A stretch of 64,000 nucleotides of DNA from Chloroflexota bacterium (GTDB taxonomy: Bacteria > Chloroflexota > Dehalococcoidia > Tepidiformales > Tepidiformaceae). Position numbers and translations under genes: made by a program. How positions within the stretch are numbered: the first letter of the stretch is position 1; every line of letters begins with the position of its first letter. Below are positions 15,189-24,018 of the stretch, piece by piece. A model generated the notes under the pieces. That model was given only the letters and a program-made list of their open reading frames with translations. It was not told the origin of the DNA and made no database searches. The stretch is taken from NCBI GenBank assembly GCA_016234445.1, contig JACRBT010000004.1, positions 310,001 through 374,000 of the forward strand. Reading direction: 5' to 3'.

Positions 15189-16091
15189 TCAGGCCCCGCT
15201 GGCGGCGTACCGGGCGAGCGCCGGCCCATCGTCCGTGATGATCGTCCGGGCGCCAAGGCGGAACAGCGCGGCCATCGTCTCCCGCGTCCTGGCCTCCCCT
15301 TCGTCGCGCATCGTCCATGCCGCAAGGGCCATCCCGTGGCGTTCCAATTCGCGCCCGAGGTCGCACCCCAGGCCGGCAAGGTGACGAAGCGTGGCGATGT
15401 CCACCATCCACTCGACCGCCCCAGGGAGCAGCCCCACCAGGTCCGCGATCCGGGAGCTGGTGTACTCCGCGGCCGTGGTCCGGGGGATATGGGCGAGGGG
15501 GGCGTCGTCCCAGAGGCCGTGGACGCCCCTGCGAGCGGGAGTCATCTCTTCGCTCCGCTCCCGGGCGCTGTAGTGCCACTGGAGCGTGGGGTCGAACGCG
15601 ACCGGCGCCCCGAGTTCGGCGAACGGCCGCAGGTTCCAGTGGGCCTGCGAGCCAACGAACGTGTTCCTCCCGAGCGGCGCGAGCGTGGCCGCCAGCAATT
15701 CGACCCGCCGCGGCGAAATCGGGCGCATCAGCTTGAGGTCGACCTGGAGGAACGTCCCCGACCCGCCGAGCACATCCACAACGTCTTCGAGGAAGCACAG
15801 CGGCGTCTCCGGGTGGCTGCGGTAACGCAGGGCAAGAGCTTCCGGTCGCGTCAGCGCATCGACCTTCCCCGAGCCGGTCGTCGCCGCCGCCAGCCCGGAG
15901 TCGTGGAAGACGAGCATGGAGTCATCCGCAAGGAAGCGGACGTCGATCTCCAGGCGGGGCACGCTCGCGGCGGCGCACTCTTTCACGGCCGGGAGTGAGT
16001 TCGGCGCAAACCTGCCGCTCAGCGTGGCCATGTGGCAGCAGAAGACCCGGGGCACGCCAGCGACGGTGACGGTCAGCGGCGGGCTGCTCAT
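15189..16091 (-). CDS. Glycerophosphodiester phosphodiesterase family protein, divergent active site
   Basis: 300-residue TIM-barrel protein of the GDPD family, which hydrolyses glycerophosphodiesters to glycerol-3-phosphate and an alcohol. LEIDVRFLADDSMLVFHDSGL supplies the conserved Glu, Asp and His, and LQVDLK and ITDDGPALARY match later strands. The usual N-terminal HRG...PENT signature is changed to CHMATLSGRFAPNS: the histidine remains but the arginine and the Glu of PENT are missing, so activity or substrate may differ. No signal peptide is seen. ATG 16091 is 39 bp from the divergent methyltransferase start. Confidence 0.75.
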   Translation of the reverse strand: MSSPPLTVTVAGVPRVFCCHMATLSGRFAPNSLPAVKECAAASVPRLEIDVRFLADDSMLVFHDSGLAAATTGSGKVDALTRPEALALRYRSHPETPLCFLEDVVDVLGGSGTFLQVDLKLMRPISPRRVELLAATLAPLGRNTFVGSQAHWNLRPFAELGAPVAFDPTLQWHYSARERSEEMTPARRGVHGLWDDAPLAHIPRTTAAEYTSSRIADLVGLLPGAVEWMVDIATLRHLAGLGCDLGRELERHGMALAAWTMRDEGEARTRETMAALFRLGARTIITDDGPALARYAASGA

Positions 16092-16118
16092 GGCGCCGAG
16101 CCTACGCCCGCGCCGCCT

Positions 16119-16124
16119 TACAAT
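16119..16124 (+). promoter_or_regulatory. -10-like box TACAAT, 6 nt from the methyltransferase GTG
   Basis: TACAAT (five of six matches to the -10 consensus) is followed by six bases and then GTG at 16131. No ribosome-binding site fits between, which supports a leaderless transcript starting at or near the G of GTG. Confidence 0.6.
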
Positions 16125-16130
16125 CGCCGT

Positions 16131-17135
16131 GTGGACGACCTCGAAGCCGCGCGCTTCCGCATCTACGCGATTGAGGACGGCGCCGTCCGTGCCCAGGCCC
16201 TCGCCTTCTGCCTTCGCACCGGGCTTTTCGACCGGCTGGAGCACCGCGCGCTCACCTTCGACGAACTGAGCCCGGAAGCATCCCTCGCGCCGCGAGTCCT
16301 GCCCGCGCTCCTCGCGTTCCTCTGCAGCGAAGGCCTCCTCCAGCGGGACGACGAAGGGCGCTTCGCCAACACCGCCGCCGCGTCCGCGTTCCTCGTCCGG
16401 ACCAGCCCGCGCTACGTCGGCGGGCGGGGCCTGCTCTTCGCCGGCTTCTTCGATGCCATCGGCCACCTGCCCGGCACGCTGGCGAGCGGCGAACCATGGA
16501 CGCCGGCGGGCCAGCACGACATGTTCGCCGGGTTCGGGGCCGAAGAGCAGCGCTGGTTCGCCGAAGGCATGTTCGCCAACGCCGTCCACGGGGCGAAGGC
16601 GCTCCTGGAAGTGGTCGACTTCGGCAACGTCCGGCGGCTCCTGGACGTCGGCGGGAACGCAGGCGGCTACGCGCTCACGATCGCCGCGGCCCAGCCTTCG
16701 CTTTCGGCAACCATCTTCGACGTCGAGGCGCTGCGGCCGCTGGCCGGGGAGCGCATCGCCGCCGCCCCGCTGGAGGACCGCGTGCGCTTCCAGGGCGGCT
16801 CCTTCTTCGAAGACGCACTCCCCCGGGGCCACGACGCCCTCCTCCTTTCGAGCATCCTCCACGACTGGGACGAGAAAGACTGCGGAAAGATCCTCCGCCA
16901 CTGCTTCAACGCCCTCGAACCGGGCGGGCTGATCGTCGTGACCGAACCGATGCTCCGCGAAGACTCGACCGGGCCGGACCACCCTGCCGCCAGCGGGCTG
17001 ACGATGGCGCTGCTGGGAGGCGAAAACCGGGCGCCATCGCGGGTGGCGGCGATGCTGGCCGCCGCAGGGTTCGTGGCTGCCTGGCAATCCCCGGTCGGGC
17101 CGCAGAACACGACCGTCACCGCCCGCAAGCCCTGA
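16131..17135 (+). CDS. SAM-dependent O-methyltransferase (PF00891-type)
   Basis: 334-residue small-molecule methyltransferase of the caffeate/hydroxyneurosporene O-methyltransferase group. The N-terminal winged-helix dimerisation domain (FDELSPEASLAPRVLPALLAFLCSEGLL) is followed by the Rossmann domain with SAM-binding LLDVGGNAGGYALTI (about residue 170), FDVEALRPL, and the catalytic-helix region LLLSSILHDWDEKDCGKIL, where the His-Asp of HDWD is typical of this family. The GTG start at 16131 is chosen over a longer frame that overlaps the divergent GDPD gene, because TACAAT lies just upstream. The acceptor substrate is unknown; no isoprenoid, quinone or polyketide cluster surrounds it. Confidence 0.82.
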   Translation: MDDLEAARFRIYAIEDGAVRAQALAFCLRTGLFDRLEHRALTFDELSPEASLAPRVLPALLAFLCSEGLLQRDDEGRFANTAAASAFLVRTSPRYVGGRGLLFAGFFDAIGHLPGTLASGEPWTPAGQHDMFAGFGAEEQRWFAEGMFANAVHGAKALLEVVDFGNVRRLLDVGGNAGGYALTIAAAQPSLSATIFDVEALRPLAGERIAAAPLEDRVRFQGGSFFEDALPRGHDALLLSSILHDWDEKDCGKILRHCFNALEPGGLIVVTEPMLREDSTGPDHPAASGLTMALLGGENRAPSRVAAMLAAAGFVAAWQSPVGPQNTTVTARKP

Positions 17136-17227
17136 GGCAGCATCGAAACAGGGGCGCGGCGGCCGCTCCGAGGGGCCGTTTGCCGGAGCGGGCGGGGCTG
17201 GCCATACTGGGTAGAGCACCGGGGCTG

Positions 17228-17257
17228 TTGTTGCAGGTGCAAGTGGGGCTGTATACT
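17228..17257 (+). promoter_or_regulatory. Promoter for the tRNA-Lys/tRNA-Leu pair
   Basis: TTGTTG (17228-17233) and TATACT (17252-17257) are separated by 18 bp. The -10 box ends 22 bp before the first base of tRNA-Lys. This is the best conventional sigma-70-like promoter in the window. Confidence 0.65.
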
Positions 17258-17279
17258 CCCGCCCGACCCGGTCAACGGG

Positions 17280-17355
17280 GGGCCGCTAGCTCAATTGGCA
17301 GAGCAAGTGACTCTTAATCACTAGGTTGAAGGTTCGAGTCCTTCGCGGCTCACCA
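17280..17355 (+). tRNA. tRNA-Lys(CTT), CCA encoded
   Basis: A full cloverleaf can be drawn: acceptor GGGCCGC with GCGGCTC (one G-U pair), D stem GCTC/GAGC, anticodon stem AGTGA/TCACT with loop CTCTTAA (anticodon CTT, reading AAG), and T stem GAAGG/CCTTC around TTCGAGT. Discriminator A is followed by an encoded CCA at 17353-17355. It is 53 bp upstream of tRNA-Leu and probably shares its transcript. Confidence 0.96.
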
Positions 17356-17408
17356 GCACTCGCTGTTCCATACCGGTGGCCCGCTCCGGCGGGCTGCCGG
17401 GCACTTGT

Positions 17409-17490
17409 GGGGAAGTGTCGGAACTGGCAGACGAGCATGACTTAGGATCATGTGCCGAAAGGCGTAGGAGTTCGAGTCTCCTCTTCCCCA
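17409..17490 (+). tRNA. tRNA-Leu(TAG), no encoded CCA
   Basis: Class II tRNA: acceptor GGGGAAG/CTTCCCC, anticodon stem CATGA/TCATG with loop CTTAGGA (anticodon TAG, reading CTA), long variable arm GCC-GAAA-GGC, and T stem AGGAG/CTCCT around TTCGAGT. Discriminator A at 17490 is followed by CGA, so CCA must be added enzymatically, unlike the neighbouring tRNA-Lys. Confidence 0.95.
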
Positions 17491-17565
17491 CGAACTCGAT
17501 TCCGCGTAGAAATACGCCGAGCAATCGTTGTGCGCCGGAGGCCCGGCGCAGGTAAAGGAGGAGGG

Positions 17566-18550
17566 ATGGCGCTTCTTGAGGTGAAGGACCTGCGCACCTA
17601 CTTCTATACGCAGGAAGGGACCGTCAAGGCTGTCGACGGGACCTCCTACGTTGTGGAAGAGGGCGAAACGCTGGGACTCGTGGGCGAATCGGGGTGCGGG
17701 AAGAGCGTTTCAGCGCTTTCCATCCTCCGGCTGATCCCCCAACCCCCAGGCAAAATCGTCTCGGGCGAGATCCTTTTCCAGGGCCGGGACATCCTGAAAC
17801 TGGACGAAGACGAGATCCGGAAGATCCGCGGCAACGACATCGCCATGGTCTTCCAGGAGCCGATGACGTCGCTCAACCCCGTGTTGACCATCGGCCGCCA
17901 GATGACCGAGGCGCTCGAATTGCACATGGACCTCCATGGCAAGGCCGCCCGCGACCGGGCAGCCGAGCTTCTCGAAATGGTCGGGATCCCAGAGGCGCGT
18001 GGCCGCCTCGATGACTACCCCCACCAGTTCTCCGGTGGCATGCGCCAGCGCGTCATGATCGCCATGGCGATGAGCTGCAACCCCAAGCTGCTCCTGGCCG
18101 ACGAGCCGACGACCGCCCTCGACGTGACCATCCAGGCGCAGATCCTCGAAGTCATGAACCGCCTGAGCCGCGAATTCGGCACCGCCGTGATCATCATCAC
18201 CCACAACCTTGGGGTGGTGGCACGCTACGCCGACCGCGTCAACGTCATGTACGCCGGAAAGGTGATTGAGACCGCCTCGGCCCACGAACTCTACGGGAAC
18301 CCCAAGCACCCCTACACGGTCGGGCTCCTCAATTCCGTCCCCCGCCTCGACGAGACGCGAAAAGAGAAGCTGATCCCGATCGAGGGCCTGCCCCCCGACC
18401 TCGCCCACCTGCCCGTGGGCTGCTCGTTCTATGCCCGCTGTGCATGGCGGCAGGATCGCTGCAGGGAGGAATACCCACCGTTTACGCTCGTGGCGAAAGA
18501 CCACTACGCCGCCTGCTGGGAATCCGGGCGTGTCGAAAGGGAGGTGCCAG

Positions 18551-18567
<17 letters not shown>
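17566..18567 (+). CDS. Oligopeptide/dipeptide ABC transporter ATPase, DppD/OppD type
   Basis: 333-residue ATP-binding subunit. Walker A GESGCGKS near residue 43, Q-loop in [13 protein letters not shown], signature FSGGMRQR, Walker [13 protein letters not shown] and H-loop IIITHNLG are all intact. The C-terminal oligopeptide-transporter extension is present ([17 protein letters not shown] and a cysteine-containing tail [15 protein letters not shown]). AAAGGAGGAGGG precedes the ATG at 17566; the open frame from 17452 runs back into tRNA-Leu and is rejected. It overlaps its partner ATPase by 17 nt. No permease or binding-protein genes lie in the window, so the transporter partners must be elsewhere. 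Confidence 0.92.
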
Positions 18568-19579
<1,012 letters not shown>

Positions 19580-19587
19580 GCATTTTC

Positions 19588-19622
19588 GATTTGCGATTTG
19601 CGATTCGCGATTTGCGATTCGC
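19588..19622. repeat. Five-unit 7-bp tandem repeat (GATTYGC)
   Basis: Five uninterrupted heptamers follow the dppF-like stop: GATTTGC, GATTTGC, GATTCGC, GATTTGC, GATTCGC. They are more AT-rich than the surroundings. The function is unknown; probably slippage-generated intergenic sequence. Confidence 0.8.
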
Positions 19623-19636
19623 AGAGGCGACACACC

Positions 19637-19667
19637 ACACCGGGGCGGCTGATGGCCGCCCCGGTGT
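19637..19667 (+). terminator. Strong hairpin terminator after the ABC ATPase pair
   Basis: A perfect 13-bp stem ACACCGGGGCGGC with its reverse complement, loop TGATG, is followed by TCGTTTCC. It sits between the convergent dppF-like and glycosyltransferase genes and could act for both, though the short T-run is on the plus strand. Confidence 0.75.
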
Positions 19668-19679
19668 TCGTTTCCGGCC

Positions 19680-20810
19680 CTACTGCGCCGCCGAGCCCCC
19701 GCGCCCGAGCACTTCCCGGAACAGCGCATCATAGTCGCGGGCCATCCGCTCCTCGCTGAATACTGCGGCGACCCGGGTGCGGCCGGCCGCGCCCATCCGC
19801 GCCCGGAGCACGGGGTCTTCCACCAGCCGCCGGAGCGCTGAGGCGACCGCCTCGACATCACCCGCCGGCGCCAGGATGCCGGTCACGCCGTCGGCCACTG
19901 CCTCGTCCGAACCGGGTGTCGAGGTGGCGACCACCGGGAGGCCCGCGGCCGCGCCCTCCAGCAGGACCAGCGGCAGGCCCTCCCGGTCGGACGTCAGGGC
20001 GAGGATGTCGAAGCTGGCGTATTCGGCGGCGATGTTCTGGCGTTGGCCCCGGAACCGTACCCGGCCCGGAAGGGCCGCCGCGGCCCGGCGTTCGAGGTCG
20101 GCCCGGACCCGCCCGTCACCAACCAGGACAAGCTCGACCGGGAGGTCGTCGAGCATCGCTACGGCGTCGATGAGGACGTCGACTCGCTTCCAGTGGTCGA
20201 GCCGCGCGACGCAGCCGATGACGACCGTCCCATTCGCCGCGGGCGCATACCCGCCGCGCGGCCGTTCGAAGACCGCCACCGGGATCCCGTTCGGAATGAC
20301 GCAGACCCGCCGCGGGGGCATTCCGGACTCACGCATCGCGGCCGCAACCGACTCCGAGACACCCGTGACCGAGGCCGCGAGGCGGGCCCCAAGCCGGTTC
20401 GACTGGCGGAGCCGCCATGCCTGCTTCTCCGCGATGTGGAGGGTCGCCACGGCCGGGACCCCCGTGGAGGCGACCCCCATCATGTCCCAGGCGGGCACAT
20501 GCGGAAACGCGTAATGCACGTTGATGAGCGCCGGTCGGTGTTCCCGGGCCAGGCCGCGAAAGACCCGTGCCCGCCTTAGCCAGGTAGCCGGGGACGACCC
20601 GTTGGGCAGGTTCGGGGCGAGGATCGCTTCGAGGTTCCGGGAATCGAGCCACTCCGGCAGACGGTCCCTTTCGCTGTCACCCGTGAGCACCACCACGACC
20701 TCCCACCCGAGGGCCGGGAGCTGGCGCGACAACGATACGATGACCTCACGCAGCCCACCGTTCCCCGAGGTGTCGGAGACGATAAGCAGCCGGGGACGTT
20801 CCGCCGCCAC
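19680..20810 (-). CDS. GT4-family glycosyltransferase
   Basis: 376-residue GT-B glycosyltransferase. The N-terminal domain opens LLIVSDTSGNGGLREVIVSLS; the C-terminal nucleotide-sugar domain has VIGCVARLDHWKRVDVLI, LVLVGDGRVRADLE and the donor-binding EX7E-type segment SDREGLPLVLLEGAAAGLPVVAT around residue 285. It has no membrane helix; a cytoplasmic-face role in polysaccharide or glycolipid assembly is inferred. The start is GTG at 20810, directly after the TGA of the decarboxylase-like gene, so it is co-transcribed with an LLM oxidoreductase and that gene, an unusual partnership. Confidence 0.88.
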   Translation of the reverse strand: MAAERPRLLIVSDTSGNGGLREVIVSLSRQLPALGWEVVVVLTGDSERDRLPEWLDSRNLEAILAPNLPNGSSPATWLRRARVFRGLAREHRPALINVHYAFPHVPAWDMMGVASTGVPAVATLHIAEKQAWRLRQSNRLGARLAASVTGVSESVAAAMRESGMPPRRVCVIPNGIPVAVFERPRGGYAPAANGTVVIGCVARLDHWKRVDVLIDAVAMLDDLPVELVLVGDGRVRADLERRAAAALPGRVRFRGQRQNIAAEYASFDILALTSDREGLPLVLLEGAAAGLPVVATSTPGSDEAVADGVTGILAPAGDVEAVASALRRLVEDPVLRARMGAAGRTRVAAVFSEERMARDYDALFREVLGRGGSAAQ

Positions 20811-21569
20811 TCAGCTCCGGCCGACGGTTTCGATGGCCTGCAGGGGCGGCTTCGCCGGGTCCACCAGGTAGCGGATTTGGGGCATCGTTATGTCGCAGGT
20901 GGTGACCGACGCGGAGATCGGGAAGTAAGGCACAGCCCCGTCGATCCCCCATGCGTCGGCCTCGAAGGCCAGCAGCCGCGGGGTGCCCCGGTCGGCGCGG
21001 TGGAAGACGAAGTCGGGGTCGACCTGCACCAGCCGCAGCAACTCCGACCCGTTCCGGTCCACCCGCGCGAGGTTCATGTTCGCCAGGTACTGCACGTCGC
21101 CGCCGCTGATCGGTTCGGGGTTCATCAGCGCCACGTCAAGGATGGTCCGTCCATCGACTTCGACAATGGCGTGGACGCGGTCGTAGCCCTTGCGGAGGAC
21201 GACGGCCGCCTCGCCCACCGGGTAGCCCCAGTGCGTGCGAAGTTCCGTGGACGCTCCCGCGGAGTCGGTGTAGCCGCGGACAAGGAACGCTCGCGGCCGG
21301 GCGGCGGAACGGCAGCCCACACGCACTTCCGCGAGCGTGAACGGTCCCGCCGGGCTGTCCGGCACGGAGGTGACGTTGAAGAGCACCGTCGGCGGGATCG
21401 TCGGGTGGAGGGCCGGCGGGAGGAGCGAGAGCATGCCCTCCTCTTCGAGTTCGTACATGACCTGGAGCACGGTCGCGCCCCGAAGTTCCCAGTGGGGCGT
21501 TTCGAAGCTGGGCAGGAGCGGCGAAAGCGGGCCGAGGGGGGTGACGTCGCGAGTGCCGACGAGGGGCAT
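20811..21569 (-). CDS. Acetoacetate decarboxylase-like superfamily protein
   Basis: 252-residue protein with an acetoacetate-decarboxylase-like fold pattern: PHWELRGATVLQVMYELEEEGMLSLLPPALHPTIPPTVLFNV, then FTLAEVRVGCRSAARPRAFLVRGY, THWGYPVGEAAVVLRKGYDRV and LRLVQVDPDFVF. LLPPALHP and the GYPVGEA turn are typical. Whether a Schiff-base lysine is present is unclear, although KGYD is a candidate, so decarboxylase activity is not certain. The ATG overlaps the stop of the LLM gene (TAATG), indicating translational coupling; the longer open frame from 21740 is rejected. Confidence 0.72.
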   Translation of the reverse strand: MPLVGTRDVTPLGPLSPLLPSFETPHWELRGATVLQVMYELEEEGMLSLLPPALHPTIPPTVLFNVTSVPDSPAGPFTLAEVRVGCRSAARPRAFLVRGYTDSAGASTELRTHWGYPVGEAAVVLRKGYDRVHAIVEVDGRTILDVALMNPEPISGGDVQYLANMNLARVDRNGSELLRLVQVDPDFVFHRADRGTPRLLAFEADAWGIDGAVPYFPISASVTTCDITMPQIRYLVDPAKPPLQAIETVGRS

Positions 21570-22675
21570 TACGCGCCTCCCGCGGCGGAGGCGCCTGCCG
21601 GCTGCTTCTGGAACTTCGGCATCACTTCCTTCGCAAAGAGCCGCAGGCTGGCCAGCACCTGTTCCTGCGGCACCGTCTCGACGGCGTTGAGGAGGAAGTT
21701 GATCCGGTCGACGCCGACGGCCTCCCACTTGCGGATGCACTCGATGATCCGGTCGGGGTTGCCGATCGCGAGCCCCTCGGGGATCTGCCCCACCGCCGGA
21801 GCGGTCGCCTCGCGGCGCAAGGCGGGCAACAGGCCCAGGTTGGGGTAGGAACGGCTGGGGTAGGCCTGGCGAGCTGCGAGCAGCTGCTCGGCGAGGTAGT
21901 TGAAGGTCCCCGAGAGGCGGAGACCCGTCTTCGTGCCGTACTCGTCGTCTTCATGGCAGAAGAGGAAGTTGACGGTGTTGACCTGCTCGTTCACGAAGGA
22001 GCCGACGGGGTCGCAGTACTTGATCCGCCGCCGGTACTCGGCGATCTTCTTGTCCTGTTCGGAAAAGCCGCCGAAGGTCAGGCCGAGGCTGCCCATGCCC
22101 CGGTCGGCGGCGTCGAGCTCGGTCCCGGGGCTCGTGACGGCCACCCACATCGGCGGGTGGGGCTTCTGGTAGGGCTTCGGGAGGACGGCGCGCGTTGGCA
22201 TGCTGAAGGCGCGGCCCTGGTAGCCGAACCGCTCCTGGGTCCACATCTTCGGGATGATTCGCACCCACTCGTCCCAGGTCTTCTTCGTCTCGTCCGGGTC
22301 GGCGCCCATGCCGCCCAGTTCGGTCCACGTGGCGGACCGGCCGGTGCCGAACTCCAGCCGCCCGCCGGAGACGAGGTCCATGGTTGCGGCCACTTCGGCG
22401 GCCTTGATGGGGTTGTTGAACTGGGGAACGCAGACGACGATGCCCCGCCCAATGCGGATGTTCTTCGTCTGCATCGCGCAGGCCGTGAGGAAGATCTCCG
22501 GGGCCGAGCAGTGCGAGTACTCCTCCAGGAAGTGGTGTTCCACCGCCCAGACCTGGTCGAAGCCCAGCTCGTCGGCGAGCCGCACCTGCTCCAGGCAGTT
22601 CTGGTAGACCTCGTACTCGGTCTCGCGCTCCCAGGGCCGCGGGACCGAAATCTCATAGAAGATGCCGAATTTCAT
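21569..22675 (-). CDS. LLM-class flavin-dependent oxidoreductase (luciferase-like)
   Basis: 368-residue TIM-barrel monooxygenase/oxidoreductase of the bacterial luciferase-like type. It opens MKFGIFYEISVPRPWERETE and has FDQVWAVEHHFLEEYSHCSAPE, a histidine-rich motif near residue 45 typical of flavin-dependent LLM monooxygenases, and MDLVSGGRLEFGTGRSATW (about 100-118) for flavin binding. ATG 22675 has GAGGTG upstream. It leads a three-gene unit with the decarboxylase-like and glycosyltransferase genes. Confidence 0.87.
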   Translation of the reverse strand: MKFGIFYEISVPRPWERETEYEVYQNCLEQVRLADELGFDQVWAVEHHFLEEYSHCSAPEIFLTACAMQTKNIRIGRGIVVCVPQFNNPIKAAEVAATMDLVSGGRLEFGTGRSATWTELGGMGADPDETKKTWDEWVRIIPKMWTQERFGYQGRAFSMPTRAVLPKPYQKPHPPMWVAVTSPGTELDAADRGMGSLGLTFGGFSEQDKKIAEYRRRIKYCDPVGSFVNEQVNTVNFLFCHEDDEYGTKTGLRLSGTFNYLAEQLLAARQAYPSRSYPNLGLLPALRREATAPAVGQIPEGLAIGNPDRIIECIRKWEAVGVDRINFLLNAVETVPQEQVLASLRLFAKEVMPKFQKQPAGASAAGGA

Positions 22676-22734
22676 TGCCGCACCTCGAACTTTTCGTTTG
22701 CCGGGGCAATCTACCACACGAGCGCGGACCGGCG

Positions 22735-24018
22735 TTATTGGGTGGGGGTAGCCGCGGGCGTGGTCGTCGTGGGGGCGGTCGGCGAAAGGGTGCCTGTGCG
22801 CGTGGGGGTTGCCGTCTGGGTCGTGCCCTTCGTCGGCGTCGCGGTGGCCGTGGGCGAGGTTGTCGGCGTCGCCGAGGGCGAAGCCGTCGCCGTCGGGGTC
22901 GGGGTACGCGTGGGCGTGGCGCCTGCCGTGGGCGAGACCGCGGGCGTCGGGGTCGGCTGCGGCGACCCGCCCCCGTCGTTACGGGTGAGCATGATCGCCG
23001 CGACGGCGCCTGCGCCCACCGCAAAGAGCACGGCGGCGATGATGACGGTCACGAGCGCCGCCGTGCCCGGTCCACGCGTGCTTGGCGGCGCCACGGGGCG
23101 TACGCGGGCCGTGGGGTGCCGTCCCGCGGCGGCGGGGGCGCGCGGTGGCCTCCCCGGGGGCGCGACGACCGGCGCGGTGTCCCCGGTGGGCCGGGCCGGG
23201 ACCCTGCGCAGCGCAAGGCCGAACTCCGCGGCCGTGGGGAACCGGTCCAGGGGATTGATGGCGAGGGCACGCGCCAGCGCCGCTTCCAGCTCCGCTGAGG
23301 CGCCCATCGCCAGCGAGCGCAGGCGCGGGGCCGGCGCCGCCAGCCGCTGCCCGGCGATAGCCGCGGCCGTGGTCCCCGCGAAGGGGAGGCGCCCCGCGGC
23401 CATCTCGTAGAGCGTGAGCCCGAGCGAGTAGACGTCGGAACGCGGGTCGGCCGGCGCCCCCTGGATCACCTCGGGGGCGAGATAGGCGATCGTTCCGAGG
23501 ATCTCGCGCGCCTGGTCGGGCGCGAGGGTGCGCGTGACCGTGTCCGCCACTCCGAAGTCGGCGACCTTGGCAACGCCGTTCTCATTGATCAGGATGTTCT
23601 CGGGCTTCACGTCGCAATGGACGACGCCCTGCTCGTGGGCGTACTGGAGCGCGGCCGCGACCTGGACCCCGTAGCGCAAGACTTCGGCCTCGGTGAAGCG
23701 GCCCTGCGACTGGAGCAACTGGCGCACGGTGTAGCCGTGGACGTACTCCATCACGAGGAAGTGATGGCCGTCGTGCACGCCCGCGTCGTAGACCCCGACG
23801 ATGTTCGGGTGGGAAAGCCGCGCGACGACCCGCGCCTCGCGTTCGATCGACCCGAGGAGGTCGTCGCTCCCGGCGGCCGACTCGCGAAGGATCTTCGCGG
23901 CCACCCAACGCCCGAGGCGCTGGTCTTCGGCGAGCCAGACTTCGGACATCCCGCCGGTACCGAGCAGCCGCTCGAGCCGGTATCGTTGGTCGAGCAGGTC
24001 GGAGGGTTGGAAGGTCAC
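22735..24018 (-). CDS. Hanks-type Ser/Thr protein kinase with membrane anchor and Thr-Pro tail
   Basis: 427-residue PknB-like kinase. The glycine loop is GTGGMS (20-25), the ATP lysine is K42 in VAAKIL, the alpha-C Glu is in IEREARVVARLSHPNIV, the catalytic loop is HCDVKPEN (the RD arginine replaced by Cys), and DFGVAD and APE follow. A Pro-rich linker leads to one transmembrane helix (LVTVIIAAVLFAVGAGAVAAIM) and an extracellular Thr/Pro-rich tail of about 80 residues with no PASTA domains. The start is GTG at 24018, directly abutting the divergent FtsW start, with GGAG six bases upstream. The neighbours (FtsW/RodA, FHA proteins, PBP) imply control of cell-wall growth or division. Confidence 0.9.
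   Translation of the reverse strand: MTFQPSDLLDQRYRLERLLGTGGMSEVWLAEDQRLGRWVAAKILRESAAGSDDLLGSIEREARVVARLSHPNIVGVYDAGVHDGHHFLVMEYVHGYTVRQLLQSQGRFTEAEVLRYGVQVAAALQYAHEQGVVHCDVKPENILINENGVAKVADFGVADTVTRTLAPDQAREILGTIAYLAPEVIQGAPADPRSDVYSLGLTLYEMAAGRLPFAGTTAAAIAGQRLAAPAPRLRSLAMGASAELEAALARALAINPLDRFPTAAEFGLALRRVPARPTGDTAPVVAPPGRPPRAPAAAGRHPTARVRPVAPPSTRGPGTAALVTVIIAAVLFAVGAGAVAAIMLTRNDGGGSPQPTPTPAVSPTAGATPTRTPTPTATASPSATPTTSPTATATPTKGTTQTATPTRTGTLSPTAPTTTTPAATPTQ

Noticed and set aside
17452-17565. N-terminal extension of the DppD-like ATPase
   Set aside because: The extended frame starts inside tRNA-Leu, whereas a perfect ribosome-binding site lies before ATG 17566.
22735-22960. Repetitive GC-rich stretch that might be a CRISPR-like or minisatellite array
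   Set aside because: The repetition comes from Thr-Pro codons in the kinase's extracellular tail; there are no direct repeats with unique spacers. The same applies to 14680-14750 and 41900-42080.
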